From positions 16,128,001 to 16,192,000 of the forward strand of contig NC_073359.2 in NCBI RefSeq assembly GCF_027580225.2: a stretch of 64,000 nucleotides of DNA. The letters run 5' to 3'. The DNA comes from Misgurnus anguillicaudatus (taxonomy: Eukaryota > Chordata > Actinopteri > Cypriniformes > Cobitidae). Of the stretch, positions 1 through 12,250 are shown piece after piece (position 1 is the first letter of the stretch; each line of letters starts with the position of its first letter). Made by a program: the position numbers and the translations under genes. The notes below the pieces were generated by a model. The model saw only the letters and a list, made by a program, of their open reading frames with translations, was not told where the DNA came from and made no database searches.

Positions 1-1784
1 GAGTTTAAGAATTTGTTCAGCTGATTAAAAACCACCTTTTCAATGATCTTGCCTATAAACGGAAGATTTGAGATTGGTCTGTAGTTGCTAAGTATGGTTT
101 TGTCTAGGTTACTCTTTTTTAGGAGAGGCTTAACAACTGCTGTTTTCAATGACTCTGGAAAGGTGCCTGTGATCAGAGAGGTATTTACTATTTTTAAGAG
201 GTCAGTTTCTAAGCAGTTAAGTACCTTTTTGAGAAAAGATGTGGGGAGTGTGTCAAGGCTGCTAGTTGATGCTTTAAGATGTTGTACTGTTTCTTCCAAG
301 GTTTTTATATCAATTATGTCAAATTCTGAGAGAATGGCTAATTTCTGAGGTTGTTGCAATGATATCTGACTGATCACAGTACAATATGAGGCCGTATTGA
401 TTGCCATTCTGATATTACTGATCTTCTCAGAGAAAAAGGTTGCAAACTCATTGCATTTGTTGTCAGAGAGCATTTCACTAGGAACTTGATTTGGGGGGTT
501 TGTTAGTCTCTCTACAGTAGCAAAAAGAGTGCGAGTGTTGTTTATGTTTTTGTTTATAATGTTTGAAAAGAAGGTCTGTCTAGCTGTGCCTAGTTCTACA
601 TTGAAAGCACGAAGACTGTCTTTATAGATGCTATAATGTACTTCAAGTTTTGTTTTCCGCCACATACGTTCAGCTTTTCTGCATGTTCTTTTCATGTGCT
701 GTACTGCTGTTGTGTTTCTCCAGGGTGCTTTACGTCTGCCAGTGATCACCTTGACCTTTACTGGAGCTATACCATCAATGGCATCTTTAACTTTTATGTT
801 AAAGTTTTCAAGGAGAACATCAACAGAGTCTGCCGATATGTTTGGCAACATTGATATAGCATTCATAAATACCTCACTGGTGTTCTCATTTATGAACCTT
901 TTTTTAACATAGACAGATCTAGCATCAGTGGCAGGACAGATCAATAAATCAAAGTAAACACAGAAATGGTCAGATAGTGCTTCATCCTTGATTACAGTGG
1001 ATGAAATGTTTAGACCCTTGCTAATGAGCAGATCAAGAGTGTGTCCCCGATTGTGTGTAGGACCTTTCACGTGCTGGGTCAGATCAAAGGTGTTTAAAAC
1101 ATTTAACAGTTCAATTGCAGCATTGTTTTCTGCATTGTCTATATGAATATTAAAATCTCCAGCAATAACAAAATAATCAAATTCAGAGGAAATTGTTGAT
1201 AAAAGTTCTGTGAATTCATCAACAAATGCTGAGGTGTATTTGGGAGGTCTATAAATAATTGTAAACAGAATGCGTGGTGTACCTTTTAAAGCAATACACA
1301 AATATTCAAAAGACTGGTAATCACCATGTAACACTTGCTTGCATTGAAAGGCATCTTTGAATAAAGCAGCTATTCCTCCGCCCCTTCTAAGAGCTCTACA
1401 GACATTTATAAAGGTAAAGTTGGGTGGGGCTGATTCATTGAGGACTGTAGCACTGCAGCTGTCATCTAACCAAGTTTCATTTAGAAACATAAAGTCCAGG
1501 TTGTTGTTGGTGATAAGATCATTAACTAAAAAGGATTTGTTCTTTAGTGAACGGATGTTCAGAAGTGCTAACTTAACAGTTACTGGTTTTGGCACTGTAT
1601 CAATCTCAGAATGACGTATAATAGGCAGTAGATTAGATAGAATTGCTGTGCGGCTGGAGGCGGCCTTCATCTTTCTATCACATGTCAGGACAGAGATAGG
1701 GAAAGCTAAAGGGACATCGGGCACCCGCTTGTTCTTAAAATATTTATGATTGTTACTGCTGACGTAGCGGGAACCCAACACACA
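1..1784 (-). CDS. LINE ORF2 (endonuclease plus start of reverse transcriptase), partial, runs off left edge
   Basis: Read on the minus strand, one frame stays open from just after a stop at 1787-1785 to base 1, about 594 codons, and continues outside the window. The first ATG is at 1670-1668. After a short leader comes a complete apurinic-type endonuclease domain: NIRS, then NETW (1480-1470 area), YRPP near 1250, GDFNIH near 1150, RGHTLDLL near 1035 and LSDHF near 970. A linker follows, then the start of the reverse transcriptase with VVKPLLKK and NYRPISNLP (about 140-60). This layout is that of non-LTR retrotransposons of the CR1/L2/Rex1 group; which clade exactly is uncertain. The palm and 3' end lie beyond the window. 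No stop or frameshift is seen in this stretch, so the copy may be young. It is an element gene, not a host gene. Confidence 0.88.
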
Positions 1785-2449
1785 TCAGTTACCAGTGCTG
1801 TTTGCAGATGAGGGCAGGTGTGATCCTTGACGTTGAGGCAGAGGTCGGAGTGCTCTCTCAGAAGGAGGGAGAGGGCGGGCTGGGCCCGAAGGCTTTGGTG
1901 GTTGAGGAGCCCGCCGTTTCTTGGTTGATATTTGGGGACTCGCAGCAATAGAGTGGGAGAGCTTTGTTCCAGCAGATACCAGTTTCTCCATTTTCTCTGA
2001 AAAGCCCAGAAGTGGTGATGTTGGAGAGAGGGAGAGAGAGAGTGTGACGACATCAGCTGTGATTCTGGTGTTCCTGAAGGCTGGGAGGGAGTGTTATCAT
2101 TCCTCGGGTCATTATCAACAGAAACGTCCTTGGGTGTTGATTCACAATCCAGCTGTAGCGAGGTCTGTGGGCAGGGCTCAGCCTGAGCTGTGTCTGTGAA
2201 CAGTAGTTGTGACTGCAGAGTTTTATCCTTGTCTTCTGAATGTCCATCCAGGTGCTGGTTTAAAATCCTGTGGTCATTTCCGCTGTTCAGTAGTATAATA
2301 TAATTAAATCCTAGTCCTGTAAACCCTGTCCGAGAAACTGCTTCAATGTGTTGAGCTGGCACAAATGTACATATCTCTGCTGAGAAACAACCATCTTTGT
2401 CAGCTTTACACAGGGTTGATATTGCATCCATTACACAGTCACCAAGCAC
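1785..2449 (-). pseudogene. LINE ORF1-like region, probably frameshifted
   Basis: A minus-strand frame opens at 2449 and stays open to 1706. From about 1991 a second frame in phase with ORF2 reads a proline-rich stretch (APQPPKPSGPARPLPPSER) and stops at 1785. The proline-rich frame looks more protein-like than the overlapping one, so I infer a frameshift near 2000, with one TGA (1787-1785) then separating ORF1 from ORF2. The first 80 residues hold a compact cysteine-containing segment; the middle is Ser/Pro/Gln-rich. I do not recognise a named domain. ORF1 proteins of CR1/L2 elements usually bind nucleic acid, but that role is inferred from position only. Confidence 0.4.
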
Positions 2450-2585
2450 TTTACCAGTACATACACCAACAGCTTCCAGATAAACACTTGGGATCAGCTC
2501 CTGATGACTCCGATAAAGCTGTGTCTTAATTTATTGCAGGGTGGTCTTGCTTTACCTGTTGTAAAGTTACATTAAACCTTCATAT

Positions 2586-2850
2586 GTGATCAGATGTCAT
2601 GCAGTGATATTAAACATTTACAGTGTGATCAGATGTTGTGCATTTATATTAAACCTTTACAATGTGATCAGATGTTGTGCATTTATATTAAACCTTTACA
2701 ATGTGATCAGCTGTTGTGCAGTTATATTAAACCTTTACTATGTGATCAGCTGTTACCTGTCATGCAGTTATATTAAACATTTACTATGTGATCAGATGTA
2801 ACCTGCCATGCAGTTATATAAACCTTTACAGTGTGACCAGATATTATCTG
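2586..2850. repeat. 39-bp tandem repeat, about seven units
   Basis: The motif GTGATCAG recurs at 2586, 2625, 2664, 2703, 2742, 2788 and 2833. Spacing is exactly 39 bp for the first four steps, then 46 and 45 bp where a short ACCTGYC stretch is inserted. Each unit carries a variant of TTATATTAAACCTTTAC. The array sits just upstream (in minus-strand sense) of the LINE ORF1 region, so it may be part of the LINE 5' end, as repeated promoter monomers are in some LINEs. That link is inference. Confidence 0.85.
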
Positions 2851-3314
2851 TAAGTAATTTCTTAAACCATATGTGAGCTTTGTAGATTCCACTTAAAAGG
2901 ATTTAAGTCTCCTGATTTGAAGGAATAAGTGTTGGCAAGTTTGCAAATGAATTCTATCATGGTACCACATAAAAACGAAATAGTTATTGGACTGGCTAAG
3001 GTGCACATTCGCTTTAAAAAAGACGAAATCACTGTGTAAATATTGGTAGACATACTTTTAATAATTTTCAATGCTGCTCCATCAACTCCTGACAGGACGA
3101 GGTAATTAAATATGCCAGGTTACTTGCCGCGGCCGCTTCATATCGTCTAACCACGTGACGATTGATGGGACAAAATAAGACTATCCGAGCGTCGTATGAA
3201 GTTTTAACCGTGCTCCTAATTTAAAACATTTACATTATTTGTCATTTCGCTAAAGTTATAGTGAACTACAAACAATCTTCTAACCACCAAACTAACCACC
3301 GAATGCACTGTGCC
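2851..3314. other. unassigned, no gene seen
   Basis: No protein-like frame and no repeat I can name. It holds a NotI-like GCGGCCGC at about 3129. It may be the edge of the LINE 5' region or ordinary intergenic DNA. Confidence 0.4.
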
Positions 3315-3345
3315 AGTTAGTGTTGATTCTGGGACAACACACTAA

Positions 3346-5823
3346 GGCTATGTTTACATTAATGCGTTTATCCGTTAAAACGCTTTACTTTTGCTATGTT
3401 TACGCCTTTCATTTACACTACACCACCGTTTTCGACCCTCATAAACGGAGTCGTTCGTAAACGCTGAAGACCCTGTTTAAGTTTGAGAACTCAGACGTTG
3501 CGCTGCAGTGTAAATGAACGTAGACGGAGTCTTATGTAAACGAACAGCTGATGTTAACTTGACAGCGCATCATTTTCAAAGTAAAAAATATTTTTATTCA
3601 GGTAAATGGAGGTTTGCAACGGAGGTTTTGACAAAATAGTAAACATCTACCAACCAGCTATTATAAACGCTATATCAGATTGTTTTTACATGTATCCTTA
3701 CAGATAATGTCTGTTTTATATTTATGTTTGAGTATTGTTGGGTTTGAATATTGTTGTTAATGTTTTGTTTAAATTTAGTTAGCTTATTATGAAAGATAGA
3801 CTGTAATTTTAAACTCCATATAGGGCGTTGTTAAGGCCAATATAAAGGGAGAATTGTAATGGGTCAGACATTATTTTCGAGTTTAATTTAAGTTTTGTTT
3901 GCTACTTTAAAATGAATTTGTCTCTTAATTTTAATCGATGTTTTGTTGATAAGTTTTGTGAATATAAATTAATAAAAACAATAAAATCAATGTCATATTA
4001 ATTTTAAATGCTCGTTTAGCCGATTGCGCTTCTTGCTATTTCTGTGTTGCTAGCGAAGACATGCACGGACCTCGCATCCTTTAAAAAATTAACGTCATTT
4101 TAATTTTTATTAATTAATTGCACACTGAACAGCGACAGGTAAGGAAAGATAAATTATGTTGATGTTTACCTCTTATTATGTTTGATTAGGGCTGGGCGAT
4201 GTGGCCCAAAATAAAAATCCCCGATTTTTTCACAAAAAATCAGATTTACGATTTAAATCGGTTTTCCACCCTACTGAAAAATAATTCTGCAGATTGCAAA
4301 GAAATTGTTCAAAACAAGTTTTTAACTTTATTTCCACAGTATATATGGGGACCATATCTTTTGCAATATACATTGGGACTGCATCTGTGATCATTTTCCA
4401 ACTGCCCCATTCTTATCATACAGGATAGGTACTGGTGATGCGCAGGTCAGGATTTTTTTCAACACGCAGGTCCCGCTTTTATGAAAAATTTGCCCCGCCA
4501 CGCACCACTGTATCTATTTTTCCAACCCGTCCTGTGACCATTAAAATAGACATACTAAGCATGTGCAATGTAAACGAAAACAGGCTTTTTTTCAGCCTAA
4601 AAGTGCTTGGCTATTTCCAACATCACCCTGTAAACTGGCAGCAATACACTTAAGTTATGAACCATAGAAACCAGCATTGTCATATTATAATTATAAACAT
4701 TTTTAACCTTTACAAAGCAAAGTTTGTATTATCTACCGACAAATTAAGACCTTAATATCTCTTGCACCTCGTCTTTCATCTTCACTTTTATTTCTCTTGT
4801 TTATTTTATTTTTGTGGCTGGCAGCGGAAGCTACTTGGCGCTTTCTTGAAGGCCAACAGTGATATTAAGTTACGTTGCTACGTAATTTAACCTTATCAAA
4901 CCTAATAAAATATGAAAATAAACATTCCCAAATATTTAATAAAGACAATGGGGAATTGCACGCAACATACATGTTTTTTTATTTTGGTTTTAATCACCCG
5001 CTCCGCAATAAAGTGACAACTTTACCCGCCCCGCGAGTTACGAGACAACCCGCATCACTAACGTTACTGGATGCAGTTTGTAAATGTTTCTAGAAAGTAG
5101 GCTGTTTTTTTGTCGTGTTTGCTTGTGCTGCCGCGGTCTTTCGCAGGGCACAACATCTCTCCCACTCGACAGCATGCCTCTGTTTAAGGTGCTGCAGTAA
5201 ATTGTTCGTACCTTTGCTAGCAACAGACTTCTAAGACACTTTGCAGAGGGGTGTTGTTTGTTTTGAGTCTGACGCCGCAAAACCGAACCAATTCCAAATA
5301 GCAGATGACTTTTACGCCCACGGCCGGCGCATGTTTTCGATTCATTTCAATGGAAACTCTGCGTTTTTCAAATAAGCCAGCAGCTAGCGGTTTTCTTTCG
5401 CGCTGAAAACCGGCGCTTGGTCGTTTTTCCGCGCTCAGTCACAGTGGAGGAGGGATGGGACAAGTATCGTGGCAACCAACCCTCCCACAGCTGACGTATC
5501 ACAGCTACCAAAGCGCTTAGCTGAAGAAAGCTGGCACTAAGCTGAAAAAAACAGCTGGCATTCGTCGTTGTCCAGGCGTTTTCAGCCGCGTTTAAAAGTT
5601 TTGGTGTACACAACCCCTAAATGTGCAAAGGTAAGCTATTATTAGAGTAATAATTTATTTTACACTTTTATGCGCATACATGTTACGTGATTAGTCATGT
5701 TTCATGCGTTTATAGATGTGTATAGTGTAGGTGAAGATTCTTTTGAAATGCCAGTATAAACGAGGATCGTTTTCATTTTAAAATGCCGTTTTAAAATGCA
5801 AATGCTCTAATGTAAACAGGGCC
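3346..5823. mobile_element. Harbinger-like non-autonomous DNA element with TAA duplication
   Basis: The ends are inverted: GGCTATGTTTACATTA at the left, and the reverse complement of TAATGTAAACAGGGCC at the right. Both sides are flanked by TAA (3343-3345 and 5824-5826). The related copy near 43.3 kb shows the same spot uninterrupted, so the insertion and its 3-bp duplication are well supported. TWA duplications are typical of PIF/Harbinger. The 2.48-kb interior has no transposase frame and holds other repeats, including a hAT-type fragment at 4187. Confidence 0.72.
4187..4420 (+). mobile_element. hAT-type repeat fragment
   Basis: It begins TAGGGCTGGGCGAT followed by the GATTTxxGATTTAAATCGG block seen in common fish hAT-derived repeats. 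No matching right end was found, so it is probably truncated. Downstream, 4436-5062 has weak inverted ends (GTGATGCG and CGCATCAC) that may mark another small hAT-like unit. Confidence 0.4.
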
Positions 5824-8800
5824 TAAATGTTTTGTCCCAGAATCCACCCATCTATGTGTTATTATTGAAACAACACATTTTGTGTTACTTTCAACACAAA
5901 TTGTGTTTTATTTTAACACAAAATCAATACAAAATGACATATAATGTTTTAAAATTACACATAATTTGTTAAAAGCTTAATGCACAAAGATGTGTAAAAA
6001 ATTAACACATACTTTCTAAGAGTGTGGGTGAAGGCACTAAATGAGTCCACGCACTGAAGAAGGATTTAAGCTGAAACAACTGTATTTTGTCCTCCTGTAA
6101 AGAAATGTAAAATAAAATACAAAATTTTTTTTAGTACAAATCATGGTTTTATGTATGAAGTAACTGAATGGATTTACGCACCAAAATAAATAAAGAGACG
6201 AGAGTGCCGTAATACAATTTTTTTGTGAAACTGGAAAAAATTACATCATGACGTCATGACATATTTTATTGACATAATTCCAGAACCTTTTAAAGATGAA
6301 GTAACATCTTTTGTATTTGTAAGTAAAAAAAAACATGCAACATAAATGAGAAAACAAAGACAGAGTTCTTATTTTTAAGTGTGCTTGCAAAAGCACACTT
6401 ATTGTTCTTCTTAAGTTTTATTATTCTTATTATTATTATTATTATTATTCCCGGGTAGATTTTTTGTGTCAGCTCTAGCGACCAGACCGTTTGACGCAGA
6501 GACACCGTTCAAACTTTAAAATGTTCGGGCAGTACCGGTGTAAGTTGCTTGAGAGGATGAAGTCACAGATCCATGTCGTTCGGCCGCCATATTGGAGAGA
6601 ACACAAAACCTTAAAAAAGTTTCACAGGTCACAAATTTTGTCCAAACTTCATGAAATTACACGTACGCGATCCTTGGACCGAGCCTCACAAAAGTTACTA
6701 GAAGGATTTTTGATTTTCGGAAGCGTTTGCGCGCCACAGCCCAAACTAAATGTGCGTCAACGCCGCCAAAACAGGAAGTAGTTCAAATCTCAATATGTCT
6801 GTAACATTTACTAACCAAAATTTTTATATGAACTCTTTACTCCAATGTGAAGATGCCCAAGATAAAAAAACATTGCAGTAACATGTCTATATTATGTTAT
6901 TTTCACTTTAAAATGTCCAATTAAAACCTGTGTAAAAATAAAAAATGTCATTAGCCTTTACCAGTAGAGGGCAGCCTTTACGTTCAAACGTGTTTTTTAG
7001 ACAGAATGTAAAGATAGCGGCAGCCATCTTTAGAAGCTAAGCTAACAGGCTATGGCTCCGTGGAAAAGTTTGAATAACAATGGCGGGATGTAGTTTTAAT
7101 GTTAAAATGGCAAAATGGAATTTAAAAGAGCTGTGAGAGAATCGGGTGTTCCTTTAAGAGCCACAATACAGCGAAGAGCTGAGGAAGAGAAAGTAGAGAA
7201 CCCCGGAGAAGAGGGACAGCCTCAGACTCTGCTGCGAGCCGTGGAGGACTCAGTAACCTCGGCTGCCACCCAATCTTCGTATCGTATATGGACAGCGGAA
7301 TCCTGGATACATATTTTTAAAATCCTAAAACTTCATCTTATTCACTATACAGTATGCGGTTTCGGACGCAGCCTGACTGTGTGAATACGGTATTAAAAAA
7401 CGATATATATATTGAGCATTATTTGATACTAAATCCGATGGAATATTAATATTTCTCATATACTTTTGTGTACAAAACTGCAAATGGATTTTATATTCTG
7501 AATGCTTGAATCAACGCAAGCTCTCTGGAGAACGTGCCGTTGCACATACAGGTAGGAATATGATTCAGACATATTTTAATCCCTTTCTTTTATTACAGAG
7601 ATATATGGCATTACAAGTGTGGTGTATTGGGATAATAAGGGAATTTAATTCCCCTTTTCATCAATGTAATACATTGTAAACGTATTAGTTTGTAAAGACG
7701 CAATCCTCGCGCGTCAGTATCGCGTCCTCGCTCGCGTGATCTTTTGGCGTCGGCTCTATGACAGCTGCATGGTTTAAATGATTGTGAATTGACGCGAAAA
7801 AGTGTCATTTTACCTTAAATCATGCATGTGATGCCAAGTGTATTTAAACAGTCATGACTTTCAGAAATGTATGACACATTTAAAAACACAGCTTTTGCCA
7901 GAAGACTGCGTATATGCCATTTACATAATCTTCAGGTAAGAAGATACATATATCTAAATCGTATGCTTAGCTACTGTTGAACGGGAACACGATTGATTGC
8001 ATTATGCTGTCAATCACTGAGGGAAATATTTTCTTTTATCATTAATTTCACAGTCTGGGTCGACAGAGGCGCGGGCGCCGCAAAATCTTTATTTTTCAAT
8101 CACTCCGCAAAAAGACTTAGATAACTCTGCTGATTTTGGACTTACAGATATGATTTATACATCATTTAAAACGTTAAAGTGTCTAGTGTTTTTTCTGTCC
8201 ACTCCCATTAAAAACAGAATGTTGTGCTTTTCGCAAAATTAAGAAAATAAACATAATGCGCGTTGTTCTCTCTCTTAGTGACGTCCTTTCAGAAACGTGT
8301 CAGAAAAATGAGCTGTAACTGAACGATTTGTTGTCAAAGAAACAAAAGATAAATGTCTACATAATGCTTGGAATGTCTGCTTTTAAATGGTGTAAGTGAA
8401 ATCGAAAACAAATAATGTAATTCGTTGTTAACTGTATTAAAAGAGGGAGATGTACCGTCTCTCATGTTACTGCATTATTTATAAAGAGCCACGCCCCGCT
8501 CCATTGAAGAGAAGAACAGAGATCATCCATATTCATTAGTCAACGCCACAGTCAATGGAGACTCCGTCTCTGCAGCCATTCAGTGTTGAGTTTTAATCCG
8601 AGTGCTGAAAACATCACATCTACTTTGCTTACTCGGGACTGTAACTACAGTTATCTCCAGACGCGAATGTTTTCTCTGTGCTTGCTCATACAGCAAAGGC
8701 TCAAATATTATGCGAGTCATCGTTCTCACAAAAGAATGCAATTTAAACGAGTAAGTTAATCGGCCATCACTCACAGCACAGCACCTGCACCACTGTATGC

Positions 8801-9054
8801 GTATCGCGCTGACAAACATACACGTGATTTTACTGCCCTGATGAAATCTAAAAGTATAATTTCTCTGATTAGAAGCTAGCCTAATGTTTGCCAGTTATTA
8901 AGATGGCGGTTGTAGTTTAAATAAAGGGTTGTGAAATAATAAGCTTTGACAAAAAACTGCATAAAACAATTTTATGTTCCATATTATAAACTTTTGGTTA
9001 TGTGTACTTAAGTGAGTAGATATGGCTCTTATTTACACCTTTAAATGTAGAATA

Positions 9055-9270
9055 AAGCTTACTCAGGTATCTTACAATGCACTTATGTTGTTATGCAGTT
9101 TTAAAATACAAAATACAAACATGTCTGGATGTAGATAAAGCCTACTTGGTCATATTACAATGCACAAGTTTTGTTGTATGCAGTTTGAAAATACATGTTT
9201 GTAGAAAAAGTATATTGTACAATGCAATTATTTTGTTGTTATGCAGTTTCAAAATACAACATGAGTATGT
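9055..9270. repeat. imperfect tandem repeat, three units
   Basis: Three copies of TTACAATGCA(C/A)...TTTGTTGT(T)ATGCAGTTT.AAAATACA start near 9072, 9156 and 9218. Spacing is irregular (about 84 and 62 bp). No coding signal. Confidence 0.65.
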
Positions 9271-9514
9271 TTAAATGTATATGTCGTCATCATCACTGAT
9301 ATATCTCTGGCCCTCATGACAAACTAATTGAATAGCCCTGTCGTAGATGCTCAACACACAATCATATTCATAAATAGTAAAGAAATGAAACGATATTAGG
9401 CTATCAGTGCTGCTGTCGCTCTTTCCTATTGCTTATTTTAAAAATGAGCTTATGATCAATAAAATGCAGCTTATATCTGCTGCTTTTTGTGACGTGAACT
9501 CTGGCCTACATTAA

Positions 9515-9876
9515 AGGTGCAGTGTGTAATTTTTAGAAGGATCTCTTGACAGAAATGCAAAATAATATACAAAACTATATTATCAGGGGTGTATAAAGAC
9601 CTTTCATATGGCTCTTATATGGCCGTTATGTTTTTATTACTTTAGAATGAGATGTTTTTATCTACATACACAGAAGGTCCCCTTACATGGAAGTCGGCAT
9701 TTTGTGCCACCATGTTTCTACAGTCTTAATGGACAAAATCATGACATGTTTGTCCTGTGGTGGCTACCGTAGCTCCTCTATGCATTTCAAAAGCGAGGGG
9801 TGAGCTGTGAACTGAGCTTTTGGTTGCAATTTGGAACCTCACCACTAGATGCCGCTAAAATTTACACACTGCACCT
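9515..9876. mobile_element. TTAA-flanked MITE
   Basis: Terminal inverted repeats are perfect over AGGTGCAGTGTGTAA, with TTAA on both sides (9511-9514 and 9877-9880). TTAA duplications are typical of piggyBac-type elements. No coding capacity. Confidence 0.8.
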
Positions 9877-10038
9877 TTAAGTCTCATGTTTTTAAGATTA
9901 TCTTAAGTACTAAAGGATTTTTGGTATATTATGTACAAAACTAGTGTGTGAAAATGGGGCACTTTAAAGGGATTGTTCACTCAAAAATTAAAATTATTTA
10001 AATTACAATTCTAAAAAAAATTTAATAAGAAAACACTG

Positions 10039-10498
10039 AGGGCTTGACATTAACTTTTTGAGGAACTTGTCCTTCGTTTTTGTGTTTCACTTGTCCATGC
10101 ACAAAAGTCACTTGTCCGGGTAAAGTTTTATAATATAATGTATTTTTTGTGTTTTGATAATCAGTGGCAGAGCAAGGGATTTTTCATAGAGGAGTCGGAC
10201 AACTAATTTTTTCTCACACTTGTCCTACAAAAAATCCACTTGTCCCGGACAAGCGGACAAGCCTTAAAGGCGGAGTCCATGATGTTTGAAAGCCAATGTT
10301 GATATTTGAAATCACCTAAACAAACACGCCCCTACCCCAATAGAATCTGGACCTTCTGTTGATAGACCCGCCCCACACATACGCAAACCGGCATTTGATT
10401 TGATTTTATTGGCTATAAGTGTGTTTTGGTAGTCGGCCCGTCTCCTTTTCCAACGCGTTTTTCAAACATCGTGGACTCCGCCTTTAATGTCGAACCCT
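10039..10498. mobile_element. small DNA element interrupted by a TTAA MITE
   Basis: The ends are AGGGCTTGACATTAA and the reverse complement of TTAATGTCGAACCCT, an imperfect inverted pair. The body repeats CACTTGTCC and GGACAAG motifs. I did not find a convincing target duplication. Its right end is separated from the body by the MITE at 10268-10483. Confidence 0.6.
10268..10483. mobile_element. TTAA-flanked MITE nested in another element
   Basis: Inverted ends AGGCGGAGTCCATGATGTTTG and CAAACATCGTGGACTCCGCCT with TTAA on each side (10264-10267 and 10484-10487). Removing it plus one TTAA restores the right end of the surrounding element, which supports TTAA as the real target. Confidence 0.85.
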
Positions 10499-10631
10499 GA
10501 ACATGTGCAGCACAGCCGTTATAGTTGGTTCTAGGCTAGCTAGCTATCCCTGTATTTACATAAAATGGTCTGTGCTAAGCCCCGGATGTCCTTAAATGCT
10601 GGAAGCACCCCTGGTTACAAGCCTGTATACA

Positions 10632-10633
<2 letters not shown>

Positions 10634-10678
<45 letters not shown>
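10634..10678. repeat. (GT)n microsatellite
   Basis: An unbroken dinucleotide run of over 40 bases. Reading frames through it are artefacts of the repeat. Confidence 0.97.
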
Positions 10679-10679
<1 letters not shown>

Positions 10680-11509
10680 AGGAATGCTTTCACGTATTGA
10701 AACCAAACTTTGTACATGAACTTGGGACTCCAATGCGAGGATGCACAAGATAAAAAACATTCTAAAATTTTACATTTCACAAATCACGTTAGTGACCGCA
10801 CCAGAGCAAGCACACTTTTGCGGTTCCTCCGGAAGTGCATTTTCTAGTTTGTGCACTGTACCTTTAAGTAAAATGTATCTCACACATTACAATGTGAACA
10901 GAATGCCTGCGGTCATGGTTATGGAGGAAATAATTGAATTCTTCTCTCAGATCAGCATTACTTTCAGCAAACAGAGGTGAATATGTCCTGCCAGTGAAGG
11001 CTTGAATTGCAGTACAGAGTGATACCTTTTAAGCTACTTAATTCTTGATGAAAATCAATGCTTATTGGTGTCAGAGCAGCAAATGGATGAAAGGTGAAAC
11101 CTCTGAAACAGAAAAGGCGACGATGCTAAAATTATACCAGAACCCATATAGCACCATGGAGTGATTTCTGCAGATTAATAGCTTTTCAATGACTGAGAAC
11201 TTTGGACTTTTAGGCAACTCTAACCTTTATAAAATGCTTGGTCTTTTGTCAAAACATATTACTGATTATTAGGCTCTTAGCCGGTAATTTAAGCCTTTGC
11301 AATTATGCCCTAACGAGAGGCGCAAAATAAAGCATCTAATTTCCTTCCATTAAATTTCCTCTTATTGTGCTCTTATAGTAACCCTTTTATATCAGTGAAG
11401 GTTTGAAATACCATCCCTGCATAGTGTTTTCCATTTTCACATATGGATCAATGTGAAAAAATCTTTAAGTAACCTTCCTTAAAAGAAAAATGGTGTGGTT
11501 TCCCAGACA

Positions 11510-11936
11510 GGGCTTTTCTTAGTCCCACACTAATATGCATGTTTGAGCTGCCTTAGTTTAAACACACCTTGTACTAACATATCTTAACATATATTAGTGC
11601 CATTGTTTCGTTTCAATATGCAGACCGGTATTGTTTGTTTATAAAAACTACTTAAATGTCCTAACATAACTCATAAAAGGCCTAGTCCTGGATTAATCTA
11701 AACAGCCCCTAAGAAAGGGATTAATTTAAGACAGAAATAGGCTTTAGTTTAATTAGGAAATTAACTAGTTTTAACAAACATAACTTTCTTAAAACATGAT
11801 TTGTGTGCATTTTGAGGCAAAGCAAATGGCACTGATGTATTTAAAGATATGCCAGTACAAGTTGTTTTCAGTTTGGACAGCTCTTACATTTATTTTAGTC
11901 TAGGACTAGTATAATCCCTGTCCTGGAAACCACCCC
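11510..11936. mobile_element. GGTTTCCCAGACAGGG-family MITE, composite copy
   Basis: Begins GGTTTCCCAGACAGGG and ends CCTGTCCTGGAAACCACCCC. The middle contains a second, partly reversed copy joined near 11700, so two family members are fused or nested. Related copies are at 15470 and 48806. Confidence 0.65.
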
Positions 11937-12250
11937 TACATGTTTAAAGAGAGTGATTAGAAACTGCTATGCATTTGGATTGTGGTATTATAATGTTTAT
12001 GTGCATTATGTAGATTGAATCAACTTACTAGAACATTCTGTTCAATCAATTCAGTCGTAATCTTTGACCGTAAATCGCGTCTTTAAAGAGTAACTGTAGA
12101 TGAGAATGTTGTTCCAGGACCACAAACAAAGGATGCTGAATGACGTCTTGTGTAAATAATGTTCAGCAACATCTTTTCATTTACAAATATTTGGTGTGTT
12201 CAAATGATTCATTTGTTCACTTAAATCTTTAAATAAGGGATAATCTACAG

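Larger units (their letters stand above)
3315..6020 (-). repeat. ACACAA-rich repeat, interrupted by an insertion
   Basis: The two ends (3315-3345 and 5824-6020) together match, in reverse orientation, the uninterrupted repeat at about 43115-43325. Shared parts are GATTCTGGGACAACACACTAA, then the CCCAGAATCCAC block and runs of ACACAAA/TTGTGTT. The copy was split by the element at 3346-5823. The element class is unknown to me. Confidence 0.75.
6377..10846. repeat. layered repeat zone with paired ends
   Basis: The left end reads AAGTGTGCTTGCAAAAGCAC followed by a (TTA)n tract (6417-6449) and a sequence ending near 6885. The right part, from about 10680, repeats the motif CTCCAATG(T/C)GA(A/G)GATGC(C/A)CAAGATAAAAAA first seen at 6840, and ends with AAGCACACTTTTGC near 10809. 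I infer one fish repeat split by later insertions. The centre (7000-9000) has a GC-richer patch at 8490-8590 but no protein frame I recognise. Confidence 0.45.

Noticed and set aside
1706..1784. End of the 247-residue minus frame as genuine coding sequence
   Set aside because: In this stretch the frame continuous with ORF2 is the better candidate; the other is probably read past a frameshift.
2594..2801. Open frames through the 39-bp array
   Set aside because: A 39-bp period keeps any frame open; the peptides only mirror the DNA repeat.
7115..7384. 89-residue plus frame with a charged start
   Set aside because: It looks partly protein-like but has no recognisable domain or splice context, and its end reads into a common DNA-element terminus.
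10565..10760. Frames through the (GT)n tract
   Set aside because: They encode alternating VC or TH runs made by the microsatellite.
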